Source: Nageia nagi
Taxonomy: Eukaryota; Pinophyta
Assembly: GCA_050084985.1 (NCBI GenBank)
Contig: JBITNC010000002.1
Location: 124,001 to 188,000 of the forward strand
Direction: 5' to 3'
DNA: 64,000 nt
The first letter of the stretch is position 1. Each line of letters opens with the position of its first letter. Shown one piece after another: positions 11,761 to 24,399 of the stretch. The notes below the pieces were generated by a model. That model worked only from the letters and a program-made list of their open reading frames with translations. It was not told the DNA's origin and ran no database searches. A program made the position numbers and the translations under genes.

Positions 11761-14285
11761 TAGAGAAAAGCCACATATTATTATAAACACTCAAAAATTT
11801 AAGCTTTGCTTCATTATTCTTGAATCCATTTAAAGAAAAGATGTGTTCCATCTTGGATCATGGTATACATATTTTCAATTTATAGATGATTAGGTTAGGT
11901 GATTTTAGCTTCATTTTGAAATTATTTCAATAAAGAGGTAAGCACTTCATTATTTGTATCAATACTTCTCTTGTATTCAGAGCCAATGTTAGACATGAAA
12001 TTTTAATTATGAATTAACAACTATACTTTCAAAAAAATTAAGATCTCTTTTGTCAAGGATTTAGTAGTCCCTTGTTGAGTTAGTTTTTGAAGATCAATTT
12101 CATTCAATTTTCATACTAAGTCATTTATTAAGTAATACTTATAAATTTATAGCTTATAATATTTCAAAAATGTTATTCCATTTTATTTGAATGATCCCCT
12201 ATCTTAATAATTCCCTTATCACTTCTACATGATCCCTTGGTAGCTCCTAATTCGATAATCAAGTCCTTAAAATATTTCATATATATCTTTATAAGAACCT
12301 TAATACTTAAATATATAAATCTTTCATATCCTCATTAAGCCACATGTGTTTAATCCTTCCTTAGTCTACTTCTAATAGAGAATCGCACTTCTTCTATGAG
12401 AGTACTTGTGCATTCAATAGTATTAATTGCACATGTTTTTTCCTTCAATTTTATATGTATGATTGAAAGGGATTAGTACATATCTTATTTATTTTGTATG
12501 CATAAATATTTCCTTGAGATTATCTAAGAAAACTCCTAGTTCCCTTAAGTGTGAGGGTTCAAGACTTGTTAATGTACAAGTTTTAAAAATACAAGAGTAT
12601 ATTTTGGTGCACATGTATGTATGTATCCCTTTTGAATTATTTAAATGTTTACATGAATAATAATAGAGCTAAATAGCTCATATCTCATTTTTTTCTCAAA
12701 TGCACTAGTGGATTAAGGCTATTAGTAGGCACAGATTCTTACTTTCACAAGTGTGTAAGCCTTTAAGAATCAAATTAGGTGAATTAATGAGTTTACAATC
12801 ATTCATACTAATCTAGGATTAGACATTGTGGAGAGGATAATGCCCAATAATTAAGGCCTTGATATTTATCACTCAAGTGTGTATATGAGTGCAAATGTGA
12901 ACATGTGAATGATAATGGGATGAGCGAGTTGCATATGAATTCCAAGCTAGTGGTATTTTTAGAATTAATTGAAGGTTTTCAACTCTTGTTAAGATTTTGT
13001 AATCTTAAATATATGTATTGAGCTCACTTAAATAAATTCCAAAGTTCATTTCACCTGAATAAGTTAGGCACAAAAATTGAAAGGTATTTCTATCTTCAAT
13101 TGTAATGGCCCTATGATTTTAAGTCATATCCATGATAGCTTCTTATTCTTCTTTATTTTTGGAGAAAATTTTACATCCAAGTTTTGATGAAGCTGTTGAG
13201 ATAATTTCTAGAAGTTATTATCAAGAACTCAAGAGCCTTATAGTGACTATATTAGTTTTTAAGATTATACTTCTTATTGTATTATGTGAATGAGAATGTA
13301 TTGGTATAGAATATATAATTTTTTATGACACCATCAAATCCTATATTGTACTCTGTTGAAAATTAATACAATTTCTTGATTCACTTGGTCATATTTCTTA
13401 TTTTAGAATGTGTATGTAGTTAATAATTATGTTGCATTATTTTAATTTAGGTTATCATAACAATTTCTTCTTTCTTATTCTTTCTATTCCATGAAGTTGT
13501 ATTCTCATTTTCTCTATAATTGATGATGGATAACATACATGTTTCTTTCTAGAACTTGATCTAGATTATTGGATCATGTATATAAAAATTATTTTAAATA
13601 TTGAGTTGATTTGTATACTTAACATTAATAGAAACTCAAATTTATTATCTAGTACAAACTTATTATGAATGCTACATTCATCAACTTGTTTAAGGTCTCC
13701 TTACCTTACCTTACTTTATTATAGTTCAGTCTTACAAAGTTACAAAGGTCAATTTACCAAAGTTCATAATATTACTTAGGTAGTCAGATCTTTCTTGAAA
13801 CATGACATCTATAAGGATTCAAAAAACTCCTTAGCATATAGATAAATAGATAGATGTCTTTTAACAACCTTTTAAACCCATTTGTTTGTAGGACCTATCA
13901 AATATATCAATTAAATGTTTGAATGATTATTTCTTATATAAAGAAAAATATTGAACAATGCATAGATATTCCAAGAAAAATAAGTATATTTTAAATGATA
14001 TTTAACCATAATCACTAACACCCACCTAATGAAAATATATAATTTAAACAAAATTTTAGAACCAAATCAAGCAATATATGATGATATTTATTAAAACCTC
14101 CAAATAGTAATATATCACCTCTCGCTAGGGGATTTAGGAAAGAAGTGAGGTATGAAGGCACCACATTGAGCATCTCAAGATTTACTCTCATCCCTACATT
14201 AGTGACATTTAAAATGTCTTGATAGGTACTACAAACCTTTACTATTGTTTGATAAAATATTGGAAGAACAAAAATTTATGAAATG
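11761..14285. other. AT-rich stretch, no gene seen
   Basis: Both strands lack any frame with recognisable domains; the short frames look random. Probably decayed repeat sequence. Confidence 0.5.
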
Positions 14286-14289
14286 AGGA

Positions 14290-14470
14290 GATAGGTATTT
14301 GTTGTCAACTCGACTACAGGGAATTCGCTATCGACCTTGTAGTAGGAAATCCACTACCAACTCAACAATAGGGAATTTAATATTGACCTAGAAATAAGGA
14401 ATCTATTATTGGTATGATAACAAGAAATCCCAAAGTCGGCTCAATAATATGGAATCCATGTCCACCTAGG
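14290..14470. repeat. Degenerate tandem repeat around GGGAAT units
   Basis: Five or six imperfect units of roughly 28-32 bp share an (A/G)GGAATCC-like core, with CAACTCGAC and TATCGACC variants between. Non-coding. Confidence 0.6.
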
Positions 14471-16240
14471 TATGTATACCCATCATCGATAGTTAGTTCT
14501 AGGTTTATGATGAACACAATATCTAAGCCCTCTCTTCTTATGAAGCTCCAATCTCAACCTTGTACCAATGGTAGGGAATTTGATTGCAAATAAGGGATAA
14601 GTCGAGCAGTCATCCACCAAGGCTTGTTCTTGATGTTTTTAAGTATGTTAAGACCATATCAAGATTGATGAGTCGCAGAGCATTTAGATTTTTTAAAGAG
14701 GGTGGTTCATAAAGGAAATGCAAAATTGGAGGATACTGAGAGCTATGGAAGCGATCCTATGGATATCTTCGAGAGCAAGGAGGATGCCATGCATGTAGGT
14801 GATGTTATCTACCATATCTAAAGATCGATGAAGGGGGCAAACACAATCAAGATAGGGCCAAACCTCAGAGGCATTTGGTAATAACACACTCTTAAATTGT
14901 TGAAATGAGGTTTAGCTATGGAAAAAGAGTTCTACCATTAGGATAAAAGAGGCAATCCATGTTGGACGAATACTAGGAAAGAAACACAATGATCCTAAAA
15001 TGCAAGGACAAATTAATGAGCTTGAATGCTTATTGGGGAAGATATAAACCTATGTTTTATTTCTATTGTATAATGTTTAGTTGATTTACTTTAATTTTTG
15101 TTAAATTATCTATTTATATATTATCAAGGTTTGATATTCTTTGATGTTGAAGCCATGTATAATAATTCGAATTAATAAGTCTAATATTAAGACTGATAAG
15201 AAATCTCTTGTTGATAATAAAGAAGTTTCTAGAGAATGAAAATGGTATATAAAATAGAAAGTCTCGAAAAAGAGTTTATATTTCAATGTTTTCTTTGGAT
15301 TATTATACGTCTTTAAAAATTAAGTAACATTGTAGATTCCTCTGGATATTTTAAATCACAATTATAAAAGGATGTAAGATTTATTTATTTGTGTAAATGA
15401 ACATTCATGAGAAAAATAAAGTATAATGTGTTATTTTTACTTTTGAAGTTAACAATTTAAAAAAAAAATAGTCTCAATTTTATTCCATATTTCTCAAAAA
15501 ATGCTTCTACCCTAAACTTAACAAACCACAAAAATTTACCAAAATTATGAAACAAAAAAAATACAACATTGTTCTTTTGTCATTCAAGCTTTATTATCCT
15601 CATTCATCATTAACACTTAAGTATTCATTTTGTAACCTTCCCTTTATTACATTTTGAGAACCATGATTCATTAACTAAAATGAATTAAATGTAATTACTT
15701 AGCATTACTTCATACCCTCAAAATAAGTCTCTCGATAATTGAATCTTAAAAAATTGCTATTGTATTTTTAAAATCTTTTAACATTTTTTCTTTACTAAAT
15801 TCAATTTAAATAAAAAAATCATACTCAAAACTTGCTAGATTGAAAGATCATTTCAAACTCTAAATTGTCATTAGCTAGCTAACATCCTTTTGTACGTGTA
15901 TATATATATATACATATATATATGAAAGAATATATATATCCATCTGGATGAGTCTTTCATATATATATATATATATATTATTAAGAAATAAATATTGTAT
16001 ATCGTCATTTTTGAATTTCCACTTCCGGTTTTAACTCCTCCAATTTCAACACTAAATTTATTTATCACATCATATTATTTTCCCATTTTGCTTCTGTAAA
16101 ATTCAGGAACTAAAATTTCAATTACCAAATTACAAATTAGATAATGTAAAACTAGAGAATTAGAAGATTCAGCAAAAAAATCTTTGTAAAGCTCTAAAAT
16201 AAATCTTTTAAAACCGTTGTAATAATCCGTCAAATCCCTG
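14471..16240. other. Mostly empty; short coding-like fragment near 14920-15050; TA tracts 15897-15978
   Basis: On the plus strand near 14956-15050 a frame reads IKEAIHVGRILGKKHNDPKM and continues with QINELECLLG, charged and helix-like rather than random. I do not recognise it and it may be an old mobile-element fragment. TA microsatellites lie at about 15897-15923 and 15957-15978. Nothing else is supported. Confidence 0.35.
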
Positions 16241-16383
16241 CCTGTCAGACCTATTGACTCTCATGGCCTGTAAAAATTTAAAAAGATTCTGCAATGGGTT
16301 TATTAAACCCAATCAAGGCATTCTCTGGAGGCTCCCAGAGAGAACAAAAACAATGTCCCCCAGGAGAGATGCTACTTCCCCTT

Positions 16384-16748
16384 TTACCGAACAAAGCTCT
16401 GGAGATCAGAGAGGAGGGCCTTCTCAAGCCATTGCTGGGCTTCTGCCATCATGGAGGGGCTGAGCCTAATCATGAGAATACAGAACTCATTCTCATCGAT
16501 CACCCCATCCCCATTCAGATCTCCGCTCTCCATCATGCCCCGAAGCTCCTCTTCACCCATCCCTTCCATCCCAAAAGACACGCATTCTTCTTCAAGCTCT
16601 GCAACGTTATCACCCCTTTCTCGGCGTCAGCCAGAAGCCGGAACCCATTACACAGCTCCCCCATGAACTTCTCTTCCCCCAGTTTCTCCGCCATGACGGG
16701 CAAATAATCCTCGAACACCACAGCGGCCTGGTCCCCTCTCTTCGCCAT
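16384..16748 (-). pseudogene. KIC/PBP1-like single EF-hand calcium-binding protein, one-base frameshift
   Basis: The minus-strand ATG at 16748 starts MAKRGDQAAVVFEDYLPVMA, then an ELCNGF.LLAD segment and KGVITLQSLKKNA, as in KIC (kinesin-interacting calcium-binding protein) and PINOID-binding protein 1. The frame shifts by one base at a run of three G (plus-strand CCC 16570-16572). In the new frame follow MEGMGEEELRGMM, an EF-hand loop DLNGDGVIDENEF with all ligands, and CILMIRLSP. With one more G it would be about 121 residues, close to the usual single-exon family length. The segment is more GC-rich than its surroundings. It is either a recent pseudogene or a sequencing error. Family role: calcium sensing upstream of a microtubule motor or protein kinase in the cytoplasm. 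Confidence 0.85.
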
Positions 16749-18198
16749 TTTCGTTGAGATGCTGAAGAATTATTGAACCAACTTACAGTCCGAATGATAA
16801 TAGGGATGTTAGGCATTAAATATGGGAAGACGAAGCGCACTGTGGAGGAAGTAGTGGTCTGCAAAAGTTGGAAGAAGGTCGGAGGGAGTTGCCTCCGGGG
16901 CTTCCAAATTTGGAGAGGAGTGGGCTTCGCAGAAAGTGCGTTCCGGCGGAGATTAGCACGACTCCTTGTCAACATGCTGGGCTTTCTGCCAAGTGGATGG
17001 AGGAGAAGCCTTCTCGCAAGATACAATTAGAGAGTGGAAGCTTCGTGGCACTTGGATATGTCAGCTGAATAAACAATTCAGAGCGCAAGTGGTGAGTCGT
17101 GCATTTTCCAGCTAATCCAATACGATTCACCACATCATTTAAAACGTTTTTTAGTCTTTCTGCGATGATGAAAGCGGCTATTTTGTCTTCGCTTTGAAGG
17201 GGGAATTGGAATTTGGTGGGAAGGTCAGCTTTTGCCAGCTATGTTTTGTTTTTTCTATCTTTGGGAGAAGCATCTTTTATATATATTTAAAATTTCTTAG
17301 AAAAAGTTACAGTGTTTTATATATAAAGAAATTTGATTTCAAAATATAATAAATTAAAAATATATAACTTGTAATTTCTTAAGAAGTCTACGCAACAGCC
17401 TTTCTTGCTGCTAATTATTTACGGAATCATAATGTTTCGATGGCAATTTTATCAACAGAGGATATGCTTGTACATAAACGAAGAAGGAATCTTCCAAATG
17501 AATTAACTCCCCAGATCACCGATAATCAAGATCTTTCTGTGTGAATTTGGTATCAGGTGTCGAACAATATTTATATATTTAACCAACATTCATAATGTAC
17601 ATAGTTTTTTTTATGCATACAATAGTAATAAAGTAAAACTTCATCAATGTATAGACAATAATTAATTATTAAATTAAAAAATAAAATATAGGAGTTATTC
17701 ATAGGTTTTTTACCCTTCAATATTATTTCTAAATTAAATTCAAAATAAAGGATATCCATGATCTCTAATATGAAAAGTCAAAAACTAAATTAAATAATTT
17801 ATAAATATAAAATATAAAAAATAATTTGTATTTGTATTTGTATTTTTTTACTATAAATTAAAGGGGTTTTTAAAAATAGAGATATGAAATCTCTATTTAC
17901 AATAATTTAAATAATGATTTCCAAAAATTTATTACAATTATAAATGATGGTTTAATTAGTTTTTCATTTTATTTTCATCATTTCTCCCAATGCTTTTGTG
18001 TTTTTCGTAGCTTCCGCCATAAGAGTTACTTTAGTTAACTTCTAGGATGGTAAATATGATTCAAAAACCATAGAAGGTTGGATATGTTCTTCGAACAAAG
18101 AGGAGGACAAATTATCTAGATTGATCCTCCTCTTATGCTTGATTGTTGTTCTCATACCTCTCTTGGCTTTGGAATTGGGTTTGATTGTAGCTCCCAAC
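16749..18198. other. Upstream side of the KIC-like gene and AT-rich intergenic DNA
   Basis: 16749-17080 stays relatively GC-rich and probably holds 5' untranslated and promoter sequence of the minus-strand gene. A plus-strand open stretch at 16850-17068 lacks an ATG and is not called. From 17280 the sequence is very AT-rich with no gene seen. Confidence 0.45.
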
Positions 18199-18704
18199 TT
18201 ATTGATTTATTTCTAAATAGAATTTTGTTGTAGCTACCAAGACCATTGAATCCTTTATAATTGGAATTTCATCCTCATTTTTGTAAGTAATTGTAGAAAT
18301 GGATAATTTAGCTTCCACCACCACTAAGGCATGATAAGATGGGTCATTGGAAGTATTGGAGGAGAAAGAAGGGATATTGCCCATTTCAAAAAAAGGTCCA
18401 CATTGCTTCAATTTATATGTTTGTGAAATCCTCTTACACTTTAGAATCTTGGATGGGCATGGCATCGTAATTTGCTTCAAATTTTCAACATAGGCTTACA
18501 CTAGGTTCGGCTAAAGGTGGAGCTAGAGAAGGGGTCAACTTGAAAGCTTTTTCAAAAAATGATTCGGTCTCTTGTGAATACAAATATCTTTGGAGCCAAG
18601 GCATTAACTTCCTTAAGGATTTGATGGATCCATCATACTCCAATTTAATCCCTTCATTTCTTGGCTTTTTCTCTTCCCTCCTTTTCTTTTTACCTTAGTT
18701 TATT
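18199..18704 (-). pseudogene. Unrecognised coding-like fragment interrupted by element C (downstream part)
   Basis: On the minus strand a frame enters from the other side of element C (59724-59800) and continues to a stop at 18485-18487. Visible segments are IKLEYDGSIKSLRKLMPWLQ and ESFFEKAFKLTPSLAPPLAE. A second frame follows at 18199-18480 with CPSKILKCKR and VVVEAKLSIST. One TAA lies near the junction. Composition looks protein-like, but I do not recognise the family. It may be host coding DNA or an older mobile element. Confidence 0.45.
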
Positions 18705-18709
18705 ATCCA

Positions 18710-19295
18710 TGTAGACCCTAAATTATGTAAAATACAATTTATAAATGATCTATAATATAAGAAGAGATAAATATGTACATTATATAAGATACGATAAATA
18801 TACATGACAAACATGCACCTGATATGAAGTGTATGTACAATCTATAAAAGCAAATGGTAATGAATCTTCGAAGGATTGGGATCAGAATAGAGGTGAGCTC
18901 ACAATGGATATTGGTATGCATGAATCAAAAGCCTCAACCACCAAAATCTAGAACCCTTGATCCTTAAGATGCACTTCATTAATAGTGTTGAATATGCAAA
19001 ATTATAAAGTGCACTAAAGATAGAAAGTTTCAGAGCTTAGAATATAACAATTTCTCATAATAAGTGGCATCAATAGACACAATTGCTTGATGAAGATCGC
19101 AGTAGAAAACCATCTATCAGAGATCTTATTATATCAAAGAGTTTTAATTTGTGGAGGTCAACCTATACCACTCACATATATAGCTTGCAAGGAGGTAGAA
19201 AGGAGTGAAGGCCAATGTTTAGTAATAATATAATAATTATTGTATTCAAGATAATTTAAAATATGAACCATGATAAATGAGAAAGAATTTAATAT
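18710..19295 (-). repeat. Element C 3' LTR, first segment
   Basis: Begins TGTAGACCC and matches 40969-41176 joined to the first part of 59219 onward. Interrupted after 19295 by element B; AATAT at 19291-19295 is B's target duplication. Continues at 33276-33397. Confidence 0.9.
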
Positions 19296-20193
19296 TATCG
19301 ACCCAAAAAAGTAACCTGTTAGCTAACAAGATAAATACACATTAAATACTAATATGTATTTTATTGCTCTCTCAAGTAACCTCAAATTTTACAAAATGAA
19401 TCTCTAGATTCCTTGCCTTGCTTGAAAGGCGTTTACAAAATTGGTGTTTTAGAGCCTCCTTGGGCTTTTACAGAGCCATCGATGATCAAGATGTAATTGT
19501 TGGCATCTAAGCTCAATCATTGGCATTTTGGATACTAGAGATGGCTTTGATGAATCTCCTCTTTTGCTTCATTTCAGCTTTGGTTCTTGATCTTTGCTAG
19601 TTCCTTTCGTAATATACCTTCAATACTTCCTTCTTTAGCACTTATGGAACCTACACACATGCCAAAAAACCACAACAAATATACCTTCTCATATAAAAAA
19701 CATCATCAGATATTGCATTAAAAAATATGAACAAGTGGATAATCAAATTACTCAACTCCACACAAGCTCTAGAAGAATTTTGATAGAGTAATTGTACTTT
19801 GAATTCGGATCCCTTTCTTCATTGCTAAAGGTTTAATTTATAGCTTTTTGAGTGTGCTAAATTTTTATTTTAGGTGCTAACATCCTAGCTCAGAAGCTCA
19901 TCTAAATCCAAAATAGCCATGATTCTATACACATGGTTGCAAAGCTAACCATAACGCACTCATGATGAAATAATTTTGAAAAATAATTTAATTCAAGCAT
20001 GCCATTTATTTTTATCCTGGCTCAGTATAGGGTCGCTAGCGATTGAGTATCGAATGTTGATGATTGAGGTGAGTTGCCAGCGACTATAGTAAATTGCTAG
20101 TGATTGGTCATTTAATATAACTTTTATAATAAATGTTTATTTTTTTCCCTTTCTGTTTGACTTTCGAATGAGGGTCATTTTTAGGTGTCTTCA
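19296..20193 (-). repeat. Element B 3' LTR
   Basis: 898 bp, aligned to 32354-33270. Outer end starts TA where the partner has TG. The inner end on the minus strand reads TGAAGACACCTAAAAATG, close to the start of element A's LTRs. Confidence 0.9.
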
Positions 20194-20207
20194 TTTTTCC
20201 CCTTTTT
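20194..20207 (-). other. Polypurine tract of element B
   Basis: Minus strand AAAAAGGGGAAAAA directly before the 3' LTR; primes plus-strand synthesis. Element A has AAAAAAGGGGCAAAA at the same place. Confidence 0.85.
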
Positions 20208-20240
20208 GGATTATCTGCTAAAGACAACAGGAGATAATTC
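20208..20240 (-). other. Stem-loop adjoining the polypurine tract (element B)
   Basis: Plus-strand arms ATTATCTGCT (20210-20219) and AGGAGATAAT (20229-20238) pair in nine of ten positions around a 9-base loop. Element A has a stem at the equivalent place with different inner pairs. Confidence 0.65.
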
Positions 20241-21690
20241 AAAAAAGTTCCTTTATTTTTAAAAGGTGGACGTGTTCAAGTTCCCTGACTTGGATATTCA
20301 ACTCTTGGGTCAATGTATAAAGTTAACTTAATCTCTTGAATAAGTCAAACTTTGATTAATCGAATCATGATTAAATCATGTTCTTATCTTTTGCACTTTA
20401 TGCATTTTGAAAATATTTTTGATGTATACCAAAACATTACTTATGTCAATCTCCATACTGGGTGCTATTTGTGGTAGTTATGTGATGATACTCTTAGTTC
20501 ATCTCTGCATGCTGAAGCGAGTATGCGATGATAAGCTTATTTTGTGCATAAATTCAATTTGATTTTATTGCCTTTTTTCCTAATAGCGAGGTTACATGAT
20601 GATCTTGCGAAAAAGGTCATTCCATGCTTTTAAATCATATTCGATTCTTTGAAGCTTGAAGTGTTCAAGAGCCTTAATCTCTTTTAGTATTATTTATTTG
20701 AGTTATTTTATTAAGCCTAGGGCTTGCTTTAATACCAACATATTTTGTTGTGTTTATTTTTTTAATTTTTAAATTAAATTTTTACCTGCAAAAGGGTTTT
20801 AAAGTTTTATCTACCAGAGGGTTTTAATGATCATGAATTATCTTTCCTAGAATTTGCTAATACAATACTAGAAGGAAGGCTTATAATTTTAGTTGTTGTG
20901 ATTGTGCATCTTAAGAGACTTGGAACATGTTTTTGCTAGTTATTGGGCTTACTTCAATGTGCCATCCAACAATGCTATGGCATCTCGCAGGATTGAAAAA
21001 TCGTTTGGATATTTTTTTCAACTTTTTGGATTTGGGGAAGGTTTAATACATAACAAATTTTAGGTTTTCCTTCCCTAAAGTTTTTCATTATAGCGCTCAA
21101 GGAAGGGTTGAGGCTCTTTTTGCTATTTTTGTATGTAATTTTAAGAATTTTAACTTAAAAAAAAATAAGTCAGTTCTACACCTTACTTGGTACTCATGCT
21201 TGCCTACATATTCTATTTCATGGAACACTTTATTCCATGGCCCCTTTGCCATTAGCATGTATGTGACATAAAGTCCTTTCAAGATAGATAACATTTTAAT
21301 GTTTGATAATTTTCCTATTTTCCCTAGTAGAATGAGTTTTTTTTAATCCTGAGGATTATACTTATGTGTTAGGGAGAGGGTTATGGTGATTCTATGTACA
21401 TATCTATACACATGTATTTTTTGAGGTGTCTTTCCTAGAACTCATTACTAGGATACTAGAAGGAGGGCTTACAATTTATATAGTTTTTTTTAGTGGTCAT
21501 CGATGTTTAGGTTCAATCGTCGATGATTTGTACTAATCACCAGTGTTCAACATTAAATCTTCGACATTCAAAAGTGCAAATAAGTTAAAAAAAGTCAAAT
21601 ATCATTTTCCCATTTGTTCTTAGTGATTGGTTAGGGTTCTTATCATTTTCTTTCCCCCTTTTTTTGCAGTTGACTAGTACTTTTAGATCC
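20241..21690. other. Element B 3' region before the antisense PMD ORF
   Basis: No gene recognised. Words of the CACCAGTGTTC/CGATGATTT type cluster near 21490-21560, upstream of the presumed PMD exon 1, and resemble clusters in the LTRs. Confidence 0.45.
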
Positions 21691-21699
21691 ATATCATAT

Positions 21700-22440
21700 T
21701 CTATGGACCAACATGCTACCCATGAGGAGAATAGTTGTCTATATGAGGTCAATTTGAGAGGATTTAGGGTTTTGAAAACCCTTTTTTTTCTATTTTTTAT
21801 TTAATAGGTTAATTTTTAAAACTTAATTTAGAAAATAAAAATTGTAGGAACTAATATTTGTATGTTTAGGAGTTTTTTAACTATTTAGATTTTTGTTTTT
21901 AGCTTAATTTTTAAGCATTTTTGCAAATTTTAAAAATTTTGACCATGGTTGCTGGTTGGAGATGAATGGCTACAAAATCATTGACATTCAAATAGCAAAC
22001 ATCAATGACTCTACAATTGGGTCACTCGATCACCAATGTTCGATCTTAGAGAATTTTATTTTTTAAAACTTAGCCTAGTTGCATTGCTTTATAGGTTCAA
22101 GATGTCTTCGAGCTTAGAGAGTGTTATCGCACCATTCTATAGGAGGGATGTTCATTTCTCACTACTATGAATTATACTTTCTTTTGGAGTGTGGGTTTTA
22201 GAGCTAAACCTTATATGAGTCATATCCACTAGGAGTACCCTCTTTTAGTAGGTTTGCTTGAGAGGTGCGAGTCCACCACTTCTAATTTGTATCTAACGAT
22301 AGGGGATATGACCATTACAATGGAGGACATTCATCGCATATATCAACTACCCATTCATGGTAGATTTATCCAACATACAGTTGACAAAGATGATGCCTTG
22401 CCAGCTATTGCTTATTGTAATGTAATGAACTCATTTTAGA
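21700..22440 (+). pseudogene. Antisense plant mobile domain (PMD) ORF in element B
   Basis: Exon 2 starts at 22095 after a TTTATAG acceptor, with GTTCAAGATGTCTTCGAGC nearly identical to element A's exon 2. It encodes LLERCESTTSNLYLTIGDMT, then ITMEDIHRIYQLPIHGRF, the N-terminal hallmark of the PMD (MAIN/MAIL-like, also called transposase-associated) domain. Exon 1 near 21700-21760 is uncertain; the TAGGGTTTTGAAA after it matches the start of element A's intron. The domain breaks off after about 60 more residues. It runs opposite to gag/pol. Known PMD proteins act in nuclear silencing; a role here is not shown. Confidence 0.75.
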
Positions 22441-22932
22441 TTCTTATTCCATACACATTTCTTGTGCATTTATTTCAATTATGAATTTTAAACCATTTAT
22501 TCTTAATTCTCATGCATTTGATGTATGATTCTCATAATATTTCATGGCTATCACTTGTTGAATATCTTTTGGTAAAGCTAGAAAGTGAGAAATAAGTGTA
22601 GAAGGACATTTTCAAAGTAATGTCATGTAAACATACCCTCTATATCTATCCATGAAATCATGATTAGCATAGTCAAATTGGGATTATGTTTGCTTAGAAG
22701 TTTCTAACTTTTTGGTTATTACTATTCTTTTTGAATGATCGCAAGATGAAAGTGAGATAAACGTTGCCTTTATTCAAGAAAATCATTTGTTAATATTTCT
22801 TTTTACTCTTTTACTTTTATTTTTTGGGTTTAGGCACAAATAAAGGAGAAAAATCATATATTAACTTTTGATGACACAAGTCTCCTATAAGCTGATTCAT
22901 ACAAGTCATGATTGGATGTAAGCTTGCAGATT
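22441..22932. other. Spacer between antisense PMD and extra sense ORF of element B
   Basis: No motif recognised; most of the PMD C-terminal part seen in element A is missing or unrecognisable here. Confidence 0.5.
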
Positions 22933-23372
22933 TTAAGATGCCACATCTAAGACCCAATCATTAAAAGCACAATCAAGTATGAGTCTAGGTGCTATAGTGG
23001 ACCAATATAAGCATAACAAGTTTATTTTATGTATTTGTGTATGATAATGCCAAAATCCTAATAAGTACATAGCTTGATCTATATAAATATAAATATTTTC
23101 TTCTTTAATACATATTTCCCATCCATAATATTTACCTAGAGAATAATTCAAAGCCAAATTCCTATGTATATCAATGGGCAACTGAAGGAAATTTTGAGAC
23201 ACTTGAAAAGTGAATTTCATTAATTTAGATATGATCATATCTCCTAGATATCTTAGCCTTTCAAACCATGGATTTTTTCATATTACTCTTCTTTTCGATG
23301 GTGTGTGAAATTGTTTACTCCTTGTTATCATCATCTCTATTCAATTTATGCATATCTATGAGTTTTTTGCAT
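22933..23372 (-). pseudogene. Extra sense ORF after integrase, element B copy (truncated)
   Basis: Begins near an ATG at 23372 with a QKTHRYA segment matching QTHRFSC of element A's ORF (52305-53516). It then has FERLRYLGDMIISKLMKF against FKSRYDKDIFMKF, LPIDIH against MPLEIQ, YGWEICIKEE against YGWDVKVNG and PRLILDCAFND against PKIIVDCTHN. It lacks the N-terminal third of A's ORF, including the first of two internal repeats. Several stops lie in the first 40 codons. Family unrecognised. Confidence 0.75.
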
Positions 23373-23427
23373 AATATTTACTTATTTGAACTATATTTAC
23401 AACATATACAAATTGATATAAAATATT

Positions 23428-24350
23428 TTAACTATAAAAAGGATGAAGATGCATGATGTTTATGGGTTCATGCTCATCATTTCCTTCCATATTAGTTAAT
23501 TGGTTAGCTTTCGAGCCAAATGTTTTCTTAATAATGTATGGTCCTAGCTAATTAGGGGAAAACTTATAACGAAGTTAAAATTTCATTCATAAGGTTTGTT
23601 GATTTTATTTAAATACTATATATCCTATATTAAATTCATGAATTTTAGCTTTTTTATCAAAAGCTTTCTTGATACAATTTTGACAAGTTCGCATATGTTC
23701 TAATGCATGAATTCACCATTCATCCAATAACAATAATTGATCTAATCTAGTTTGACAAGTTGCTTTATCTGTTATGTAATCTTGTAATGCAAGGTGTAAA
23801 GAAGGAATTCCAAAAATGTGATGTTATATGAATTCTACTATTTTATGACCTTTGGTGGAAATCATAGGGATAGCCTCAACCCATTTTGTAAAATATTCTA
23901 TACCTACAATTATAAATTTATGATCATCAAATGAGGTGGGCAAGATTTGACGTATAAGATCTAATGCCCATCTTGAGAATGGCCATAATGATTACATTAG
24001 TTGTAAGGCTTGTGACAATTGAATATATAGATTGGCATGTTATTGACACTTAAAATATTTCTTAACATATTCAACCCAATCATGTTACATTATAGGCCAA
24101 TAGTGTCCCATGCATTCTTTTCGTAATGGCTGGATTGCTAAAGTGTCCTCCACATATTTCATCATGTGCACATGAGATTGCAATTTGTGAGTCCACCCAT
24201 TCTAAACATATAAGCAATATGTCATCAAAACCCCTATGGTATGACACATATCCTAACATTCAATAATGGGAAGCTTTTAATTTGAATGTATTTTTACCTG
24301 ATTTAGTTAAATCCTAAGGTAAGACTCTATCTCTCAATAATTTAACTAAT
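23428..24350 (-). pseudogene. pol: Integrase remnant of element B
   Basis: Ends with EPINIMHLHPFYS and a stop at 23428-23430, as element A ends EPINIMHLRPFYT. Upstream (23500-23680) are IHEFNIGYIVFK and LGPYIIKKTF matching the C-terminal DNA-binding part of A's integrase. The catalytic core and zinc region (about 23700-24350) can be followed by similarity but are broken by stops. It would join element DNA into the chromosome. Confidence 0.8.
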
Positions 24351-24399
24351 TGAATATGCCATAAGTTTTTCTCTTCTATAGTGATATCCAAGACTTCAT

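Noticed and set aside
16294-17068. Plus-strand and out-of-frame minus-strand open frames over the KIC-like gene
   Set aside because: Shadows of a GC-rich coding segment. The 16868-17068 frame lacks an ATG and I could not relate it to a protein.
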